Assembly: GCF_014843005.1 (NCBI RefSeq)
Contig: NZ_JACYXM010000008.1
Coordinates: 62,001-126,000, forward strand
Length of the DNA stretch: 64,000 bases
Source of the DNA: Rhodanobacter sp. DHG33
GTDB taxonomy: Bacteria > Pseudomonadota > Gammaproteobacteria > Xanthomonadales > Rhodanobacteraceae
Reading direction: 5' to 3'
In this document: piece by piece, positions 28,567 through 39,425 of the stretch
Numbering within the stretch: the stretch's first letter is position 1
Layout: every line of letters begins with the position of its first letter
Program-made: the position numbers and the translations under genes
The notes under the pieces: model-generated
Seen by the model: only the letters and a program-made list of their open reading frames with translations
Told to the model about the DNA's origin: nothing
Database searches by the model: none

Positions 28567-30511
28567 TGCGGCGCTCATCCAGCGGGCCCGCAGCCACGAC
28601 CACCGGATCCACTCCATGAACGCACCTCGCGGCGCAACCCATCCGCAGCGATGGCCCGTTTTCGTCTTCGGTGCGATAGCCGTCCTCGCCATGCTCGGCG
28701 CCTTCGTCGGTCTGGGCCGCAGCAGTCTGTGGATCGACGAGCTGTTCACCCTGCACCTGGTGCATCACGACCTCGGGCTGAAGGAAGTCTGGCGTCGCGC
28801 GCTCACCGATACGCAGCCTCCGCTCTACGACGTGCTGCTGTATGCCTGGACCCGGCTGTCCGGCTACGCGCCGTGGGCCATGCGCCTGCCCAGCGCGGTA
28901 AGCGCGGTGGCTGCGATCGTGGTGTTCGGTTATGGCGCGCGCAAGCTGCGGTTGGCCAGCCCGGCGGCGATCGCGTTCGCCTGCGCCGTCGCGGCGCTGT
29001 CCGGCTTCTGGTTCCAGCAATCGCAGAACATCCGCAGCTACGCCCTGAGCATGCTGCTGGCCGCGGTGCTGCAGCACACGGTGTGGCGGGTGCAGGCGGC
29101 GATCCGCGACGGCCTGCCCGTCCTGTCATGCCAGCGGAGGCTTTACCCCTTGCTGGCGGTGGGCCTGCTGGCCAGTTTCAACCATTCCTACCTGCTGCTG
29201 GCGACCGGCTTTGCGATGGCTCTGTTGCTGCTGCAGTTGCCTGCCTGGCGCCCGCGCATCGTGCTGATGCTGGGTGGCTTGCTGATTCTGCTGCTGAACG
29301 TCGCCTACTACCGCCAACTGATGCACGACACGCATCAGGACCTGCATCACCTATGGTTCCGCAACGACATGGGGTTCTTCGCCGCGCAGACACACCAGGC
29401 GATCGATGCCCTCGCCACGCGATGGGTGGAAGTGGGCCTGGTCGTGCTGCTGTGCTCCCTGCTGTGGCGCCGTCTGCAGGGCGAACCGGCCGAGGCCGAA
29501 CCTTTGCGCGGGGCGCGTCAGGCCACCCTGCTAAGCACTTGCGTGCTGCTGGGCGTCGCCGTCTTCGGCATCGCCGTGTCGCTGCTGGTCGCGCCTTCGT
29601 ATTCGGACCGCAACCTGTTGACCTGCGCACCGTTCGCGTGGTGGCTGCTGGCCCGCCTGTACGACGTGGCCGGACCCCGGCCCGGTGCGCGCCGCATCTG
29701 GCCGGCCGTCGTCTTCCTTGCCATTGCGCTGGCCAGCCATCTCCCCGTGCTGCGCGGCCGGCTGGTCGAGCGCAACGAGGCCTGGCAGGAGTCGGCGCAC
29801 TACGTGGCCTCGCTTTCCGCCTGCCGCCAGCAGCCGCTGCTGGTGATACTGCCCTTCAAGTTCGGACCGCCCGAGGACAGTTTCCGGCGTCTCGCCGAAC
29901 GGGATTTCTACGGCCATTTCCTGACCACCTCGCCGTTGACGGCGATGACCCCGGCCGAACTGGGCAGCCCGTCGCCGGCGCTGTCCGTGCAATGGCAGGC
30001 GCGGGCACAACAGTTCGACCAGGGCGGCTGCGGCGTCCTCGCCTGGGGCGTGCACGACCTGAACGAGGACGACGTGCAGCAGCTGGCGCTGGATCTGGCG
30101 CGCCAACCGGGCATCGCACCGCGCACCGTCGAGGTGCTGACCTTCGAAAGCCATTACCGGCGCCGCCTGCAATGGCCCTCGCACGCCACGGCCTATGTCC
30201 TGCAACTGCGGCCGGCGTCCGCCGAATCCATGCCGGTGACGACCGCAGGCACCGCCTCGGCCGACATCAGCCAGCACTGGCTGGTCCAATACCTGGGTAC
30301 CGCGCCGGGCAGCGCCGTCCCCGTCGACCTGTTCAGAGTCCGCCGCTGGCCGGCCCATGGCCAGGCCACCGAGGACTACCTTGCGCAACGGCGGCTCGCC
30401 TGCAGCGCCACTGTCGAAGAGGATCGCCAGGACGTATGGCACGACCCGCGCCTGCCTGCCTGCGGCGGCTTCCTGCCGTCTACGCTGGAAGCCAGCCAGC
30501 TGAAGCCTTGA
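28559..30511 (+). CDS. GT39/ArnT-like integral membrane glycosyltransferase
   Basis: 650 residues from the ATG at 28559, which overlaps the previous stop; ATG at 28616 is a plausible alternative. TM1 is at about 33-52 (VFVFGAIAVLAMLGAFVGL), then the first periplasmic loop SSLWIDELFTLHLV with the catalytic-type acidic pair, and DTQPPLYDVLLYAWTRLSG, both typical of lipid-phosphosugar-dependent GT-C enzymes. About 9-10 more TM helices run to residue ~400, then a soluble periplasmic C-terminal domain of about 240 residues. It probably transfers a sugar from the polyprenyl carrier made by its neighbour. The acceptor is not evident. Confidence 0.82.
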   Translation: MPDAALIQRARSHDHRIHSMNAPRGATHPQRWPVFVFGAIAVLAMLGAFVGLGRSSLWIDELFTLHLVHHDLGLKEVWRRALTDTQPPLYDVLLYAWTRLSGYAPWAMRLPSAVSAVAAIVVFGYGARKLRLASPAAIAFACAVAALSGFWFQQSQNIRSYALSMLLAAVLQHTVWRVQAAIRDGLPVLSCQRRLYPLLAVGLLASFNHSYLLLATGFAMALLLLQLPAWRPRIVLMLGGLLILLLNVAYYRQLMHDTHQDLHHLWFRNDMGFFAAQTHQAIDALATRWVEVGLVVLLCSLLWRRLQGEPAEAEPLRGARQATLLSTCVLLGVAVFGIAVSLLVAPSYSDRNLLTCAPFAWWLLARLYDVAGPRPGARRIWPAVVFLAIALASHLPVLRGRLVERNEAWQESAHYVASLSACRQQPLLVILPFKFGPPEDSFRRLAERDFYGHFLTTSPLTAMTPAELGSPSPALSVQWQARAQQFDQGGCGVLAWGVHDLNEDDVQQLALDLARQPGIAPRTVEVLTFESHYRRRLQWPSHATAYVLQLRPASAESMPVTTAGTASADISQHWLVQYLGTAPGSAVPVDLFRVRRWPAHGQATEDYLAQRRLACSATVEEDRQDVWHDPRLPACGGFLPSTLEASQLKP

Positions 30512-30562
30512 CGGGTCTTCGACCGCCGGCTTTGACGTGCTTCCGGAGCGGCATCGGGAAGA

Positions 30563-30590
30563 CGGGCGCAGCGCGATAAGCGCTCGCCCG
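30563..30590. terminator. Bidirectional hairpin between convergent genes
   Basis: CGGGCG-C-AGCGC pairs with GCGCT-CGCCCG (outer 6 bp, inner 5 bp, one bulge). It sits between the GT39 gene and the convergent small membrane-protein gene. Confidence 0.5.
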
Positions 30591-30604
30591 GTCTCACGGC
30601 CTCA

Positions 30605-30874
30605 TCAATCGACGCTCCGCCCCATGCGCTTCAGCTGCGCTCCGCGCGCAATGCCGTAGATGCCGATGGCGATCCACGCCACCTCGAGCAGGAACGCCGA
30701 CCAGTTGAAGCTGCCGAACGTCAGCGACAGCAGCACGCCGAACGCGCCGAGGATGTTCATGAGCTGGTAGACCAGCTTGTTGCCATGCAGCTTGCGGGCC
30801 TGCAACAGGAAGTACGCCAGCAGCACCAGCAGCACGCCGATGTAGCCGGCCCAGTCGTACCAGTGGAAGTTCAT
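30605..30874 (-). CDS. Small membrane protein, CBU_0592-like
   Basis: 89 residues with three hydrophobic segments (YIGVLLVLLAYFLLQ; YQLMNILGAFGVLLSLTFG; SAFLLEVAWIAIGIYGIA). The WYDWAGYIGVLLVLLAYFLLQ opening and the N-x-LGA turn match the CBU_0592-type uncharacterised membrane family. An AAGGAG site lies 9 nt before the ATG. Its start overlaps the rlmB stop (ATGA), so it is the last gene of the rnr-rlmB operon. No function known. Confidence 0.8.
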   Translation of the reverse strand: MNFHWYDWAGYIGVLLVLLAYFLLQARKLHGNKLVYQLMNILGAFGVLLSLTFGSFNWSAFLLEVAWIAIGIYGIARGAQLKRMGRSVD

Positions 30875-31617
30875 CGCGATGCGCTCCTTTGCCTCAGTGC
30901 CTCGAACAGCACGACGCCAGTTGCCACGGAAACGTTGAGGCTTTCCATCGCACCGGGCATCGGGATCTTCGCCGTGAAATCGCAGGTCTCGCGGGTGAGC
31001 CGGCGCATGCCTTCGCCTTCGCTGCCCATCACCAGCGCCACCGGCCCCTTGAGGTCGATGCCGTAGATCGACTGGTCCGTATCGCCGGCCAGCCCGGTGA
31101 TCCACACGCCGGCGTCCTTGAGCACGCGCAGCGTGCGCGCGAGGTTGGTCACCGCGATCAGCGGCACGCGATCCGCGCCGCCCGCCGAGGCGCGGCGCAC
31201 CACGGGGGTGAGGCCCACGGCGCGGTCCTTGGGCACGATCACCGCGGTCGCATTCGCCGCCGCCGCGCTGCGCAGGCAAGCGCCGAGGTTGTGCGGATCG
31301 GTGACGCCATCCAGCACCAGTACCAATGCAGTGTTGCCGGCCTTTTCCAACAGGTCGGGCAGATCGTTCTCCACCGCCATCGCGGGGGCTTCGTACAGCG
31401 CAGCCACGCCCTGGTGGCGCGCTTCGCCGGCGAGCTTGTCGAGCTGCTCGCGCGGGCGATGGTGCACCGGGATCTTCAGCGCCTTGGCGCGTTCCGCCAG
31501 CTCATGCACGCGCGGGTTGCGCTGGCCGTTTTCGACCAGCAGTTCGCACACGCGCGCGGCGTCGTTGTTCAGTGCGCCGTCGACCGGGTTGATGCCGACG
31601 ATCCAGTGTTCGTTCAT
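30871..31617 (-). CDS. rlmB: 23S rRNA (guanosine-2251-2'-O)-methyltransferase
   Basis: 248 residues. N-terminal substrate-binding domain (WIVGINPVDGAL; HQGVAALYE) and C-terminal SpoU/SPOUT knot: LDGVTDPHNLGACLRSAAA, LVMGSEGEGMRRLT, IPMPGAMESLNVSVATG. It methylates the ribose of G2251 in the peptidyl-transferase P loop. It is coupled by a 4-nt overlap to rnr upstream, as in many gammaproteobacteria. Confidence 0.96.
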   Translation of the reverse strand: MNEHWIVGINPVDGALNNDAARVCELLVENGQRNPRVHELAERAKALKIPVHHRPREQLDKLAGEARHQGVAALYEAPAMAVENDLPDLLEKAGNTALVLVLDGVTDPHNLGACLRSAAAANATAVIVPKDRAVGLTPVVRRASAGGADRVPLIAVTNLARTLRVLKDAGVWITGLAGDTDQSIYGIDLKGPVALVMGSEGEGMRRLTRETCDFTAKIPMPGAMESLNVSVATGVVLFEALRQRSASR

Positions 31618-34136
31618 CGCTTGCCTTTGGGTTTGCGTGCGGCCTGCTTCTTCGCGGCGCGCGGTGCCTTCGATACGGTCTTGCCGCCCTGCTTTGCCGG
31701 CGTCTTTGCGCCGGGTTTGGACGGGCGCGCGGCGACGGGCGGCGGATTATCGCGCGGCGGCAGCGCCGGCAACACCACTTCCGCACGCCGGCCGGGTGCC
31801 GGCGCCGCGGGCGGCTTGCGTCCCGGCAGCGAATAGCGATCGCCCGCTGCGGCGTAGTCGTAGGCCTTGCCGCTGCGCGGCGGCGGTGCGGCGGAGGCGC
31901 GCGGCGCCGCCAGGCGGAAGTCGATCTTGCGGTCCTCCAGGCTGGCGCGCAGCACCTGCACGCGCACGTGGTCGCCCAGCCGGTACTGCGCGCCGCTGCG
32001 CTCGCCCTTCAGCAGATGGCGCTGCGGATCGAAGTGGTAGTAGTCGTTGCTGAGCTGGCTGATGTGGACGAGGCCCGAGACCTTGGACTCGTCCAGCTCC
32101 ACGAACAGGCCGAACGACGTGACGCCGGTGACCACGCCCGCGAACTCCTCGCCCACGTGCTTGGCCATCCACGCGCACTTGTAGCGCTCGTCCACGTCGC
32201 GCTCGGCTTCCTCGGCGCGGCGCTCGCGCTGCGAGCAGTGCAGCGCCATCGTGGCCATCTGCGCCGGCGTGTAGGTGTAGCCCGAGGGCTTGCCGCCGGT
32301 GAGCGCGTAGCGGATCGCTCGATGCACCAGCAGGTCCGGGTAACGGCGGATCGGCGAGGTGAAGTGCGCGTAGGCCGAAAGCGCCAGACCGAAGTGGCCG
32401 CGGTTGTCCGGTTGGTAGGCCGCCATGCTCTGCGCGCGCAGCAGCACGCTCTGGATCAGCTCGCGCTCGGGGCGTTCGGCCACCAGGCGCAGCACGTCGG
32501 CGAAATCGGCGGGGGTCACCTCCTCTACCGGCGGCATGCGCAGCTTGAACTCGCGCAGGAACTGCTGCAGGTCCTCGTACTTCTCCGCCGGCGGCGGTTC
32601 ATGCGCGCGGAACAGCGCGGGGATCTTCTTCTTTTCGAGGAACAACGCCGCCTGCACATTGGCGGCGATCATGCATTCCTCGATCAGCTTGTGCGCGTCG
32701 TTGCGCGCGGCAGCGCCCGCCGATTCCACCTCGCCGCGCTGGTCGAGGCGGAACTTCACCTCCGGCGTCTCGAAGTCGATCGCGCCGCGCTGTTTGCGCT
32801 GTGCGGCCATCGCCTTGTACAGCGCGTGCAGGTTCTCCAGTTGCGGCAGCACGTCCGCCACCGCGTCGAGTGCACCGGCCTCGCGCAGGCCCACCGCCTG
32901 CCACACCTGGTCGTAGGTGAGCCGCGCATGCGAACGCATCACCGCCGGATAGAACTTCGACTTGACCACTTCGCCGGTGGCATCCACCACCATGTCGCAG
33001 ACCATGCACAGGCGCTCGACCTTGGGGTTGAGCGAGCAGATGCCGTTGGACAGGGTCTCCGGCAGCATCGGCACCACGAAGCCGGGGAAATAGGTCGATG
33101 TGCTGCGCTCGTAGGCTTCCTTGTCGAGCGCGCTGCCCACGGGCACGTAGTGCGACACGTCGGCGATGGCGACGACCAGCCGCCAGCCGCCGCCGCGCTT
33201 CGGCTCGGCGTACACGGCGTCGTCGAAGTCGCGGGCGTCGGCGCCGTCGATGGTCACCAGCGGCAGCTTGCGCAGGTCGACGCGGCCCTCGCGCTCGGCG
33301 GCGGTGACCTCGGGTTCCACCTCGGCCGCATCGCGCAGCACTTCGGGCGGCCACTCGTGCGGCAGATCGTGGCTGGCAATGGCCATCTCGATCAGCAGCG
33401 AAGGCTGCAGGCGCTCGCCCAGCACGGCGCGGATCGCGCCCAGCGGGCCGCGGTGCGGCGTGGGCGGATCGGTGATCTCGGCCACCACGATCTGGCCGGC
33501 GCGCGCGCCCTGCGTCTCGCCGGGCGGGATCATCACGTCCTGGTGCAGGCGGCGGTCGTCGGGCGCCACCAGGGTCACACCGTTCTCGACCACCACGCGG
33601 CCCACCAGTCGCGGCGAGCGGCGCTGCAGCACTTCGGCGATCGCGCCCTGGCGACGACCGCGCCGGTCCACGCCCACCACGCTGGCCAGCACGCGGTCGC
33701 CGTGCAGCACGCCGCGCATCTGCTGCGGCGAAAGATAGAGGTCGTCGCCGCCTTCGTCGGGGCGCAGGAAGCCGTAGCCTTCGGCGTTGGCCAGCACCAC
33801 GCCGGGGATCAGATCGAGCTTCTTCGCCGGCGCGTAGCCGCCGCGGCGGCCCAGCAGCAGCTGGCCGTCGCGCACCATCGCGCCGAGGCGCTTGTGCAGC
33901 GCGAACAGGTCGTCGGGTTCATGCAGCGCCAGCGCTTCGGCGATGCGCGCCTCGGTGAGCAGTTCGCCGCGCTCTTCCAGCAGGACCAGGATGGCCTCGC
34001 GGCTGGGAATGGGGCGCTCGTAGCGCTGCGCCTCGCGCTCGGCATGCGGATCGCGCTTGGCATCGGCGCGCTTGCGCTTGCCCGCTGCCGGATTCGCGCG
34101 TTTGTCTTGCGGGTTCTTGTTGTTCTTCTTGGTCAC
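31614..34136 (-). CDS. rnr: Ribonuclease R
   Basis: 840 residues. Order: N-terminal Lys/Arg-rich leader, winged-helix domain (REAILVLLEERGELLTE), two cold-shock domains, RNB catalytic domain with IDGADARDFDDAVYAE (metal-binding Asp cluster), S1 domain (FAGVVTGVTSFGLFVELDE), and a basic Lys/Pro/Ala tail (about 745-840) that helps unwind structured RNA. It degrades structured RNA 3' to 5' in mRNA and rRNA turnover. First gene of rnr-rlmB-small membrane protein. It is divergent from tRNA-Leu with 135 bp between. Confidence 0.97.
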   Translation of the reverse strand: MTKKNNKNPQDKRANPAAGKRKRADAKRDPHAEREAQRYERPIPSREAILVLLEERGELLTEARIAEALALHEPDDLFALHKRLGAMVRDGQLLLGRRGGYAPAKKLDLIPGVVLANAEGYGFLRPDEGGDDLYLSPQQMRGVLHGDRVLASVVGVDRRGRRQGAIAEVLQRRSPRLVGRVVVENGVTLVAPDDRRLHQDVMIPPGETQGARAGQIVVAEITDPPTPHRGPLGAIRAVLGERLQPSLLIEMAIASHDLPHEWPPEVLRDAAEVEPEVTAAEREGRVDLRKLPLVTIDGADARDFDDAVYAEPKRGGGWRLVVAIADVSHYVPVGSALDKEAYERSTSTYFPGFVVPMLPETLSNGICSLNPKVERLCMVCDMVVDATGEVVKSKFYPAVMRSHARLTYDQVWQAVGLREAGALDAVADVLPQLENLHALYKAMAAQRKQRGAIDFETPEVKFRLDQRGEVESAGAAARNDAHKLIEECMIAANVQAALFLEKKKIPALFRAHEPPPAEKYEDLQQFLREFKLRMPPVEEVTPADFADVLRLVAERPERELIQSVLLRAQSMAAYQPDNRGHFGLALSAYAHFTSPIRRYPDLLVHRAIRYALTGGKPSGYTYTPAQMATMALHCSQRERRAEEAERDVDERYKCAWMAKHVGEEFAGVVTGVTSFGLFVELDESKVSGLVHISQLSNDYYHFDPQRHLLKGERSGAQYRLGDHVRVQVLRASLEDRKIDFRLAAPRASAAPPPRSGKAYDYAAAGDRYSLPGRKPPAAPAPGRRAEVVLPALPPRDNPPPVAARPSKPGAKTPAKQGGKTVSKAPRAAKKQAARKPKGKR

Positions 34137-34204
34137 GAAATTACCTTGTGTGGATGGCTGCGCCAGAGCGGCGCGGCCGAAAGAGGGAATGCGTCAACAA
34201 AGTG

Positions 34205-34233
34205 TTGACAGAAGCAGGACAGATGCCTAATCT
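34205..34233 (+). promoter_or_regulatory. Sigma-70 promoter of tRNA-Leu
   Basis: TTGACA (34205-34210), 17-bp spacer, TAATCT (34228-34233, keeping the key T, A and final T), then a GC-rich stretch before the tRNA at 34272. The consensus -35 and GC-rich discriminator fit a stringently controlled stable-RNA promoter. Confidence 0.65.
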
Positions 34234-34271
34234 ACGCGGCTCACGCAGCCCGAAAGGCACGCGCGACACCT

Positions 34272-34356
<85 letters not shown>

Positions 34357-34362
34357 ATTGTA

Positions 34363-34396
34363 GACGAAGCCCGCAGCGATGCGGGCTTCGTCGTTT
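34363..34396 (+). terminator. Intrinsic terminator of tRNA-Leu
   Basis: A perfect 12-bp stem (GACGAAGCCCGC with GCGGGCTTCGTC), 6-nt loop, followed by GTTTCTG. It begins 7 nt after the CCA end. Confidence 0.8.
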
Positions 34397-34432
34397 CTGC
34401 GATATGCACACGCCGCAACGGGTGAACCGCCG

Positions 34433-35050
34433 ATGACGCCTTCGCCGCATGTCCTCGCCGCCCGACGCCACTGGGTATTCGACCTCGATGGCACGCTGAC
34501 GGTCGCCGTGCACGATTTCGCCGCGATCCGCCAGGCGCTGGACATCCGCGGCGACGAGGACATCCTCGCCCACATCGCTGCGCTGCCCATGCACGAGGCC
34601 GATGCCAAGCGCGCGTGGCTGCTCGAACACGAACGCGGACTTGCGCAAGCTTCGCGCCCGGCCATCGGTGCGGTGGCGCTGGTGCGCTCGCTCGCGGCGC
34701 GCGGCTGCCGGCTCGGCATCCTCACCCGCAACCTGCGCGAACTGGTCCTGCTTTCGCTGGAAGCGATCGGCCTGGCCGACTGCTTCGACCCGGCCGCCGT
34801 GCTCGGCCGCGAAGATGCTGCGCCGAAGCCCGATCCGGCGGGCCTGCATCGCCTGGCCGGACACTGGGCGGTCGAACCTGCCGAACTGACCATGGTCGGC
34901 GACTACGCCTACGACCTGGCCTGTGCCCGCGCCGCCGGCGCACAGGCCGTGCTCGTGAACCTGCCCGAGAACCATTGGCCCGACCTGGCCGACTGGCACT
35001 TCGCCGACTGCAACGCCCTTGCAGCGACGCTGCACGCCGCGCTCGGCTAG
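34433..35050 (+). CDS. HAD family phosphatase (HAD-IA)
   Basis: 205 residues from the ATG at 34433; an upstream ATG would run through the tRNA terminator. HAD motif I FDLDGTLT (nucleophile Asp plus acid/base Asp), motif II LGILTRN, motif III Lys in AAPKPDPAG, motif IV MVGDYAYDLACARAAG. A small alpha-helical cap sits between motifs I and II. Typical of phosphoglycolate-phosphatase-like enzymes, but the substrate is unassigned. Its stop codon overlaps the stop of the convergent VOC gene (shared CTAG). Confidence 0.88.
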   Translation: MTPSPHVLAARRHWVFDLDGTLTVAVHDFAAIRQALDIRGDEDILAHIAALPMHEADAKRAWLLEHERGLAQASRPAIGAVALVRSLAARGCRLGILTRNLRELVLLSLEAIGLADCFDPAAVLGREDAAPKPDPAGLHRLAGHWAVEPAELTMVGDYAYDLACARAAGAQAVLVNLPENHWPDLADWHFADCNALAATLHAALG

Positions 35051-35457
35051 GTGCCCGACGCCGGCCCCTTCAGCTCGACCATGTTGCCCTGCGGGTCGTA
35101 GCAGTAGATCGAAGGCCCTTCGCCGCGCGCGCCGTAGCGCATGCCCAGCTCGCCGATGCGCACGCCATGCGCCTCGAGATGGGCCAGGATCGCCGCCTCG
35201 TCGTAATCCTCCACGCGCAGGCACAGGTGATCCATGTTGTGGCCTTCCCTGCCCGGTGCCGCGCCGCCGTAACGGCCCAGCTTGCCGTCCACGCCGACCA
35301 GGTCGATCAGCGAAACACCGGCACGCAGTTGCAGCAGGCCGATTTCGTCCTGCCGGCGCTCTTCGCGGCAGCCCAGGACATCGCAATAGAAACGCCGCAT
35401 CGCCTCGACGTCGATGGCGCGCAGCACGACATGGTCGATTTCGCCGATGCGGATCAT
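35047..35457 (-). CDS. VOC family protein (glyoxalase/bleomycin-resistance/dioxygenase fold)
   Basis: 136 residues. Paired beta-alpha-beta-beta-beta modules: IDHVVLRAIDVEAMRRFYCDVLGC with metal-ligand His, then GHNMDHLCLRVEDYDE, and GPSIYCYDPQGNMVELKG with the C-terminal Glu ligand. GGAG precedes the ATG at 35457. The pattern SIYCYDPQGNMVELKG is common in glyoxalase-like and virulence-associated VOC proteins; the substrate is unknown. Confidence 0.88.
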   Translation of the reverse strand: MIRIGEIDHVVLRAIDVEAMRRFYCDVLGCREERRQDEIGLLQLRAGVSLIDLVGVDGKLGRYGGAAPGREGHNMDHLCLRVEDYDEAAILAHLEAHGVRIGELGMRYGARGEGPSIYCYDPQGNMVELKGPASGT

Positions 35458-35513
35458 GAAGGCTCCAAGGATTGGGGAAACGGGAGCATAGCGCTCCGCC
35501 TGTCCCGCCCCTG

Positions 35514-35519
35514 TATAAT
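35514..35519 (+). promoter_or_regulatory. -10 element (TATAAT) of the glycine riboswitch transcript
   Basis: Perfect TATAAT preceded by TG, about 15 nt before the first riboswitch aptamer. No good -35 is seen at 17 bp, so it may act as an extended-type or activator-dependent promoter. Confidence 0.55.
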
Positions 35520-35533
35520 TGCCCGGGTAAACG

Positions 35534-35710
35534 CATGGTGGGAGAAGCGGCCGCTCCGCAAGAGCGCACCGCTGCCGAAGGCGCAACGCCCGTAATCGCT
35601 CAGGCCCCATACCATCCTGCGCATAGCACTCTGGAGAGAGCGGTTGAATCCGCCGCCGAAGGGGCACGAGGCTCACGCCTCCAAACTCTCAGGCAAAAGG
35701 ACAGAGGGGC
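35534..35710 (+). ncRNA. Tandem glycine riboswitch
   Basis: Two aptamers in series. The first (about 35534-35616) is closed by ATGGT/ACCAT and contains GCTGCCGAAGGCGCAACGCC. The second (about 35629-35706) is closed by CTCTG/CAGAG and contains CGCCGCCGAAGGGGCA and the hallmark CTCTCAGGCAAAAGGACAGA. These are the conserved cores of the gcvT-type glycine riboswitch. It sits directly in front of gcvP. No T-run terminator follows; the 40 nt to the ATG can fold (GCGTGC/GCACGC), so control may be at translation. Confidence 0.93.
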
Positions 35711-35749
35711 GCCCGCGTGCGGCATGCACGCAGACTTCGGACGCCCTTC

Positions 35750-38671
<2,922 letters not shown>

Positions 38672-38681
38672 ACGTGCCCCT

Positions 38682-38783
38682 CCCCTCTCCCGCCTGCGGG
38701 AGAGGGGGCGGGAAAGAGGATCGTTTTCGCTAGAACATGCTCCCTCTCTCCAAGCCTCTCTCCCGCAAACAGGAGAGAGGCTT
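38682..38783 (+). terminator. Two hairpins after gcvP
   Basis: 38682-38707: a CCCCTCTCCCGC/GCGGGAGAGGGG near-palindrome. 38752-38783: a perfect 12-bp stem (AAGCCTCTCTCC with GGAGAGAGGCTT) and 8-nt loop. The CTCTCCCGC core also occurs between pstS and pstC (about 23732-23750), so the first may be a dispersed repeat doing duty as a terminator. Confidence 0.55.
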
Positions 38784-38862
38784 CAAGCAGAAGTCCCACC
38801 ATGTAAGCTGATTCACCAATTCGCATATGAACGATGCGATGACAACCGACGAGGGGACTTGA

Positions 38863-39345
38863 ATGTCAATGGCGTCGATCAAGGTCATCAAAGGCTTCGT
38901 CGCGGATTTCGACAATGGCGGCAAGGATGGTGGCAACGTCACCGGTTTAATGGTGACCACCTTCACGGTCGGCGACCCGCCTGTAAGCTTTTGGTCGCCC
39001 CTCTCGATTGGTTCGCCCATTGCCAGTGGTGATTACGTCGCAGTGGCCGGCCAGCGCTCACTGGTGCACGGGATCGGTCAGGTGGCCTTGGCGTATCGTC
39101 GTCTTGGCAATTCGGGAAGCGCGCATTTGTTCAATGTAGCTTTCCCGATCATGTGCTTTCTATTCGGAGCACTGTGCATCTTCGGCGGCTTGCTTCTCGA
39201 ACCTGGCGGTATCGACATAGCGGCGATGGTGGCGGGAATCGCCCTAGGCTTATTCGGTATTTGGCGACTCTGGTGCATGTGTACAGCACGCAGCATGCTG
39301 AACAACATGGAGTCCGTCCTGTCCACCTATCAACATGGGCAGTGA
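38863..39345 (+). CDS. Unknown membrane protein with two TM helices
   Basis: 160 residues, not recognised. The N-terminal half is soluble and beta-like (IKVIKGFVADFDNGGKDGGNVTG..., SGDYVAVAGQRS). Two TM helices follow at about 92-110 (FPIMCFLFGALCIFGGLLL) and 118-135 (IDIAAMVAGIALGLFGIW), then a short tail with CMCTARSMLNNMES. A GAGGGGACTTGA site precedes the ATG. Base composition is lower in GC than its neighbours, hinting at acquired or fast-evolving DNA. The beta-rich part before a membrane hairpin is reminiscent of NfeD/OB-type membrane proteins, but this is only a resemblance. Confidence 0.65.
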   Translation: MSMASIKVIKGFVADFDNGGKDGGNVTGLMVTTFTVGDPPVSFWSPLSIGSPIASGDYVAVAGQRSLVHGIGQVALAYRRLGNSGSAHLFNVAFPIMCFLFGALCIFGGLLLEPGGIDIAAMVAGIALGLFGIWRLWCMCTARSMLNNMESVLSTYQHGQ

Positions 39346-39425
39346 ATAAATCCTCAGCCTGACAAAGCTCCTTTGAGCGACGCTGAAGTTCGTCTTTGTG
39401 CAAAACAGTACGGCAAACACCGTGC

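Noticed and set aside
38682-38783. Mobile palindromic repeat cluster after gcvP
   Set aside because: The CTCTCCCGC hairpins are commonplace short repeats at gene ends and work well enough as terminators; a separate mobile element is not needed to explain them.
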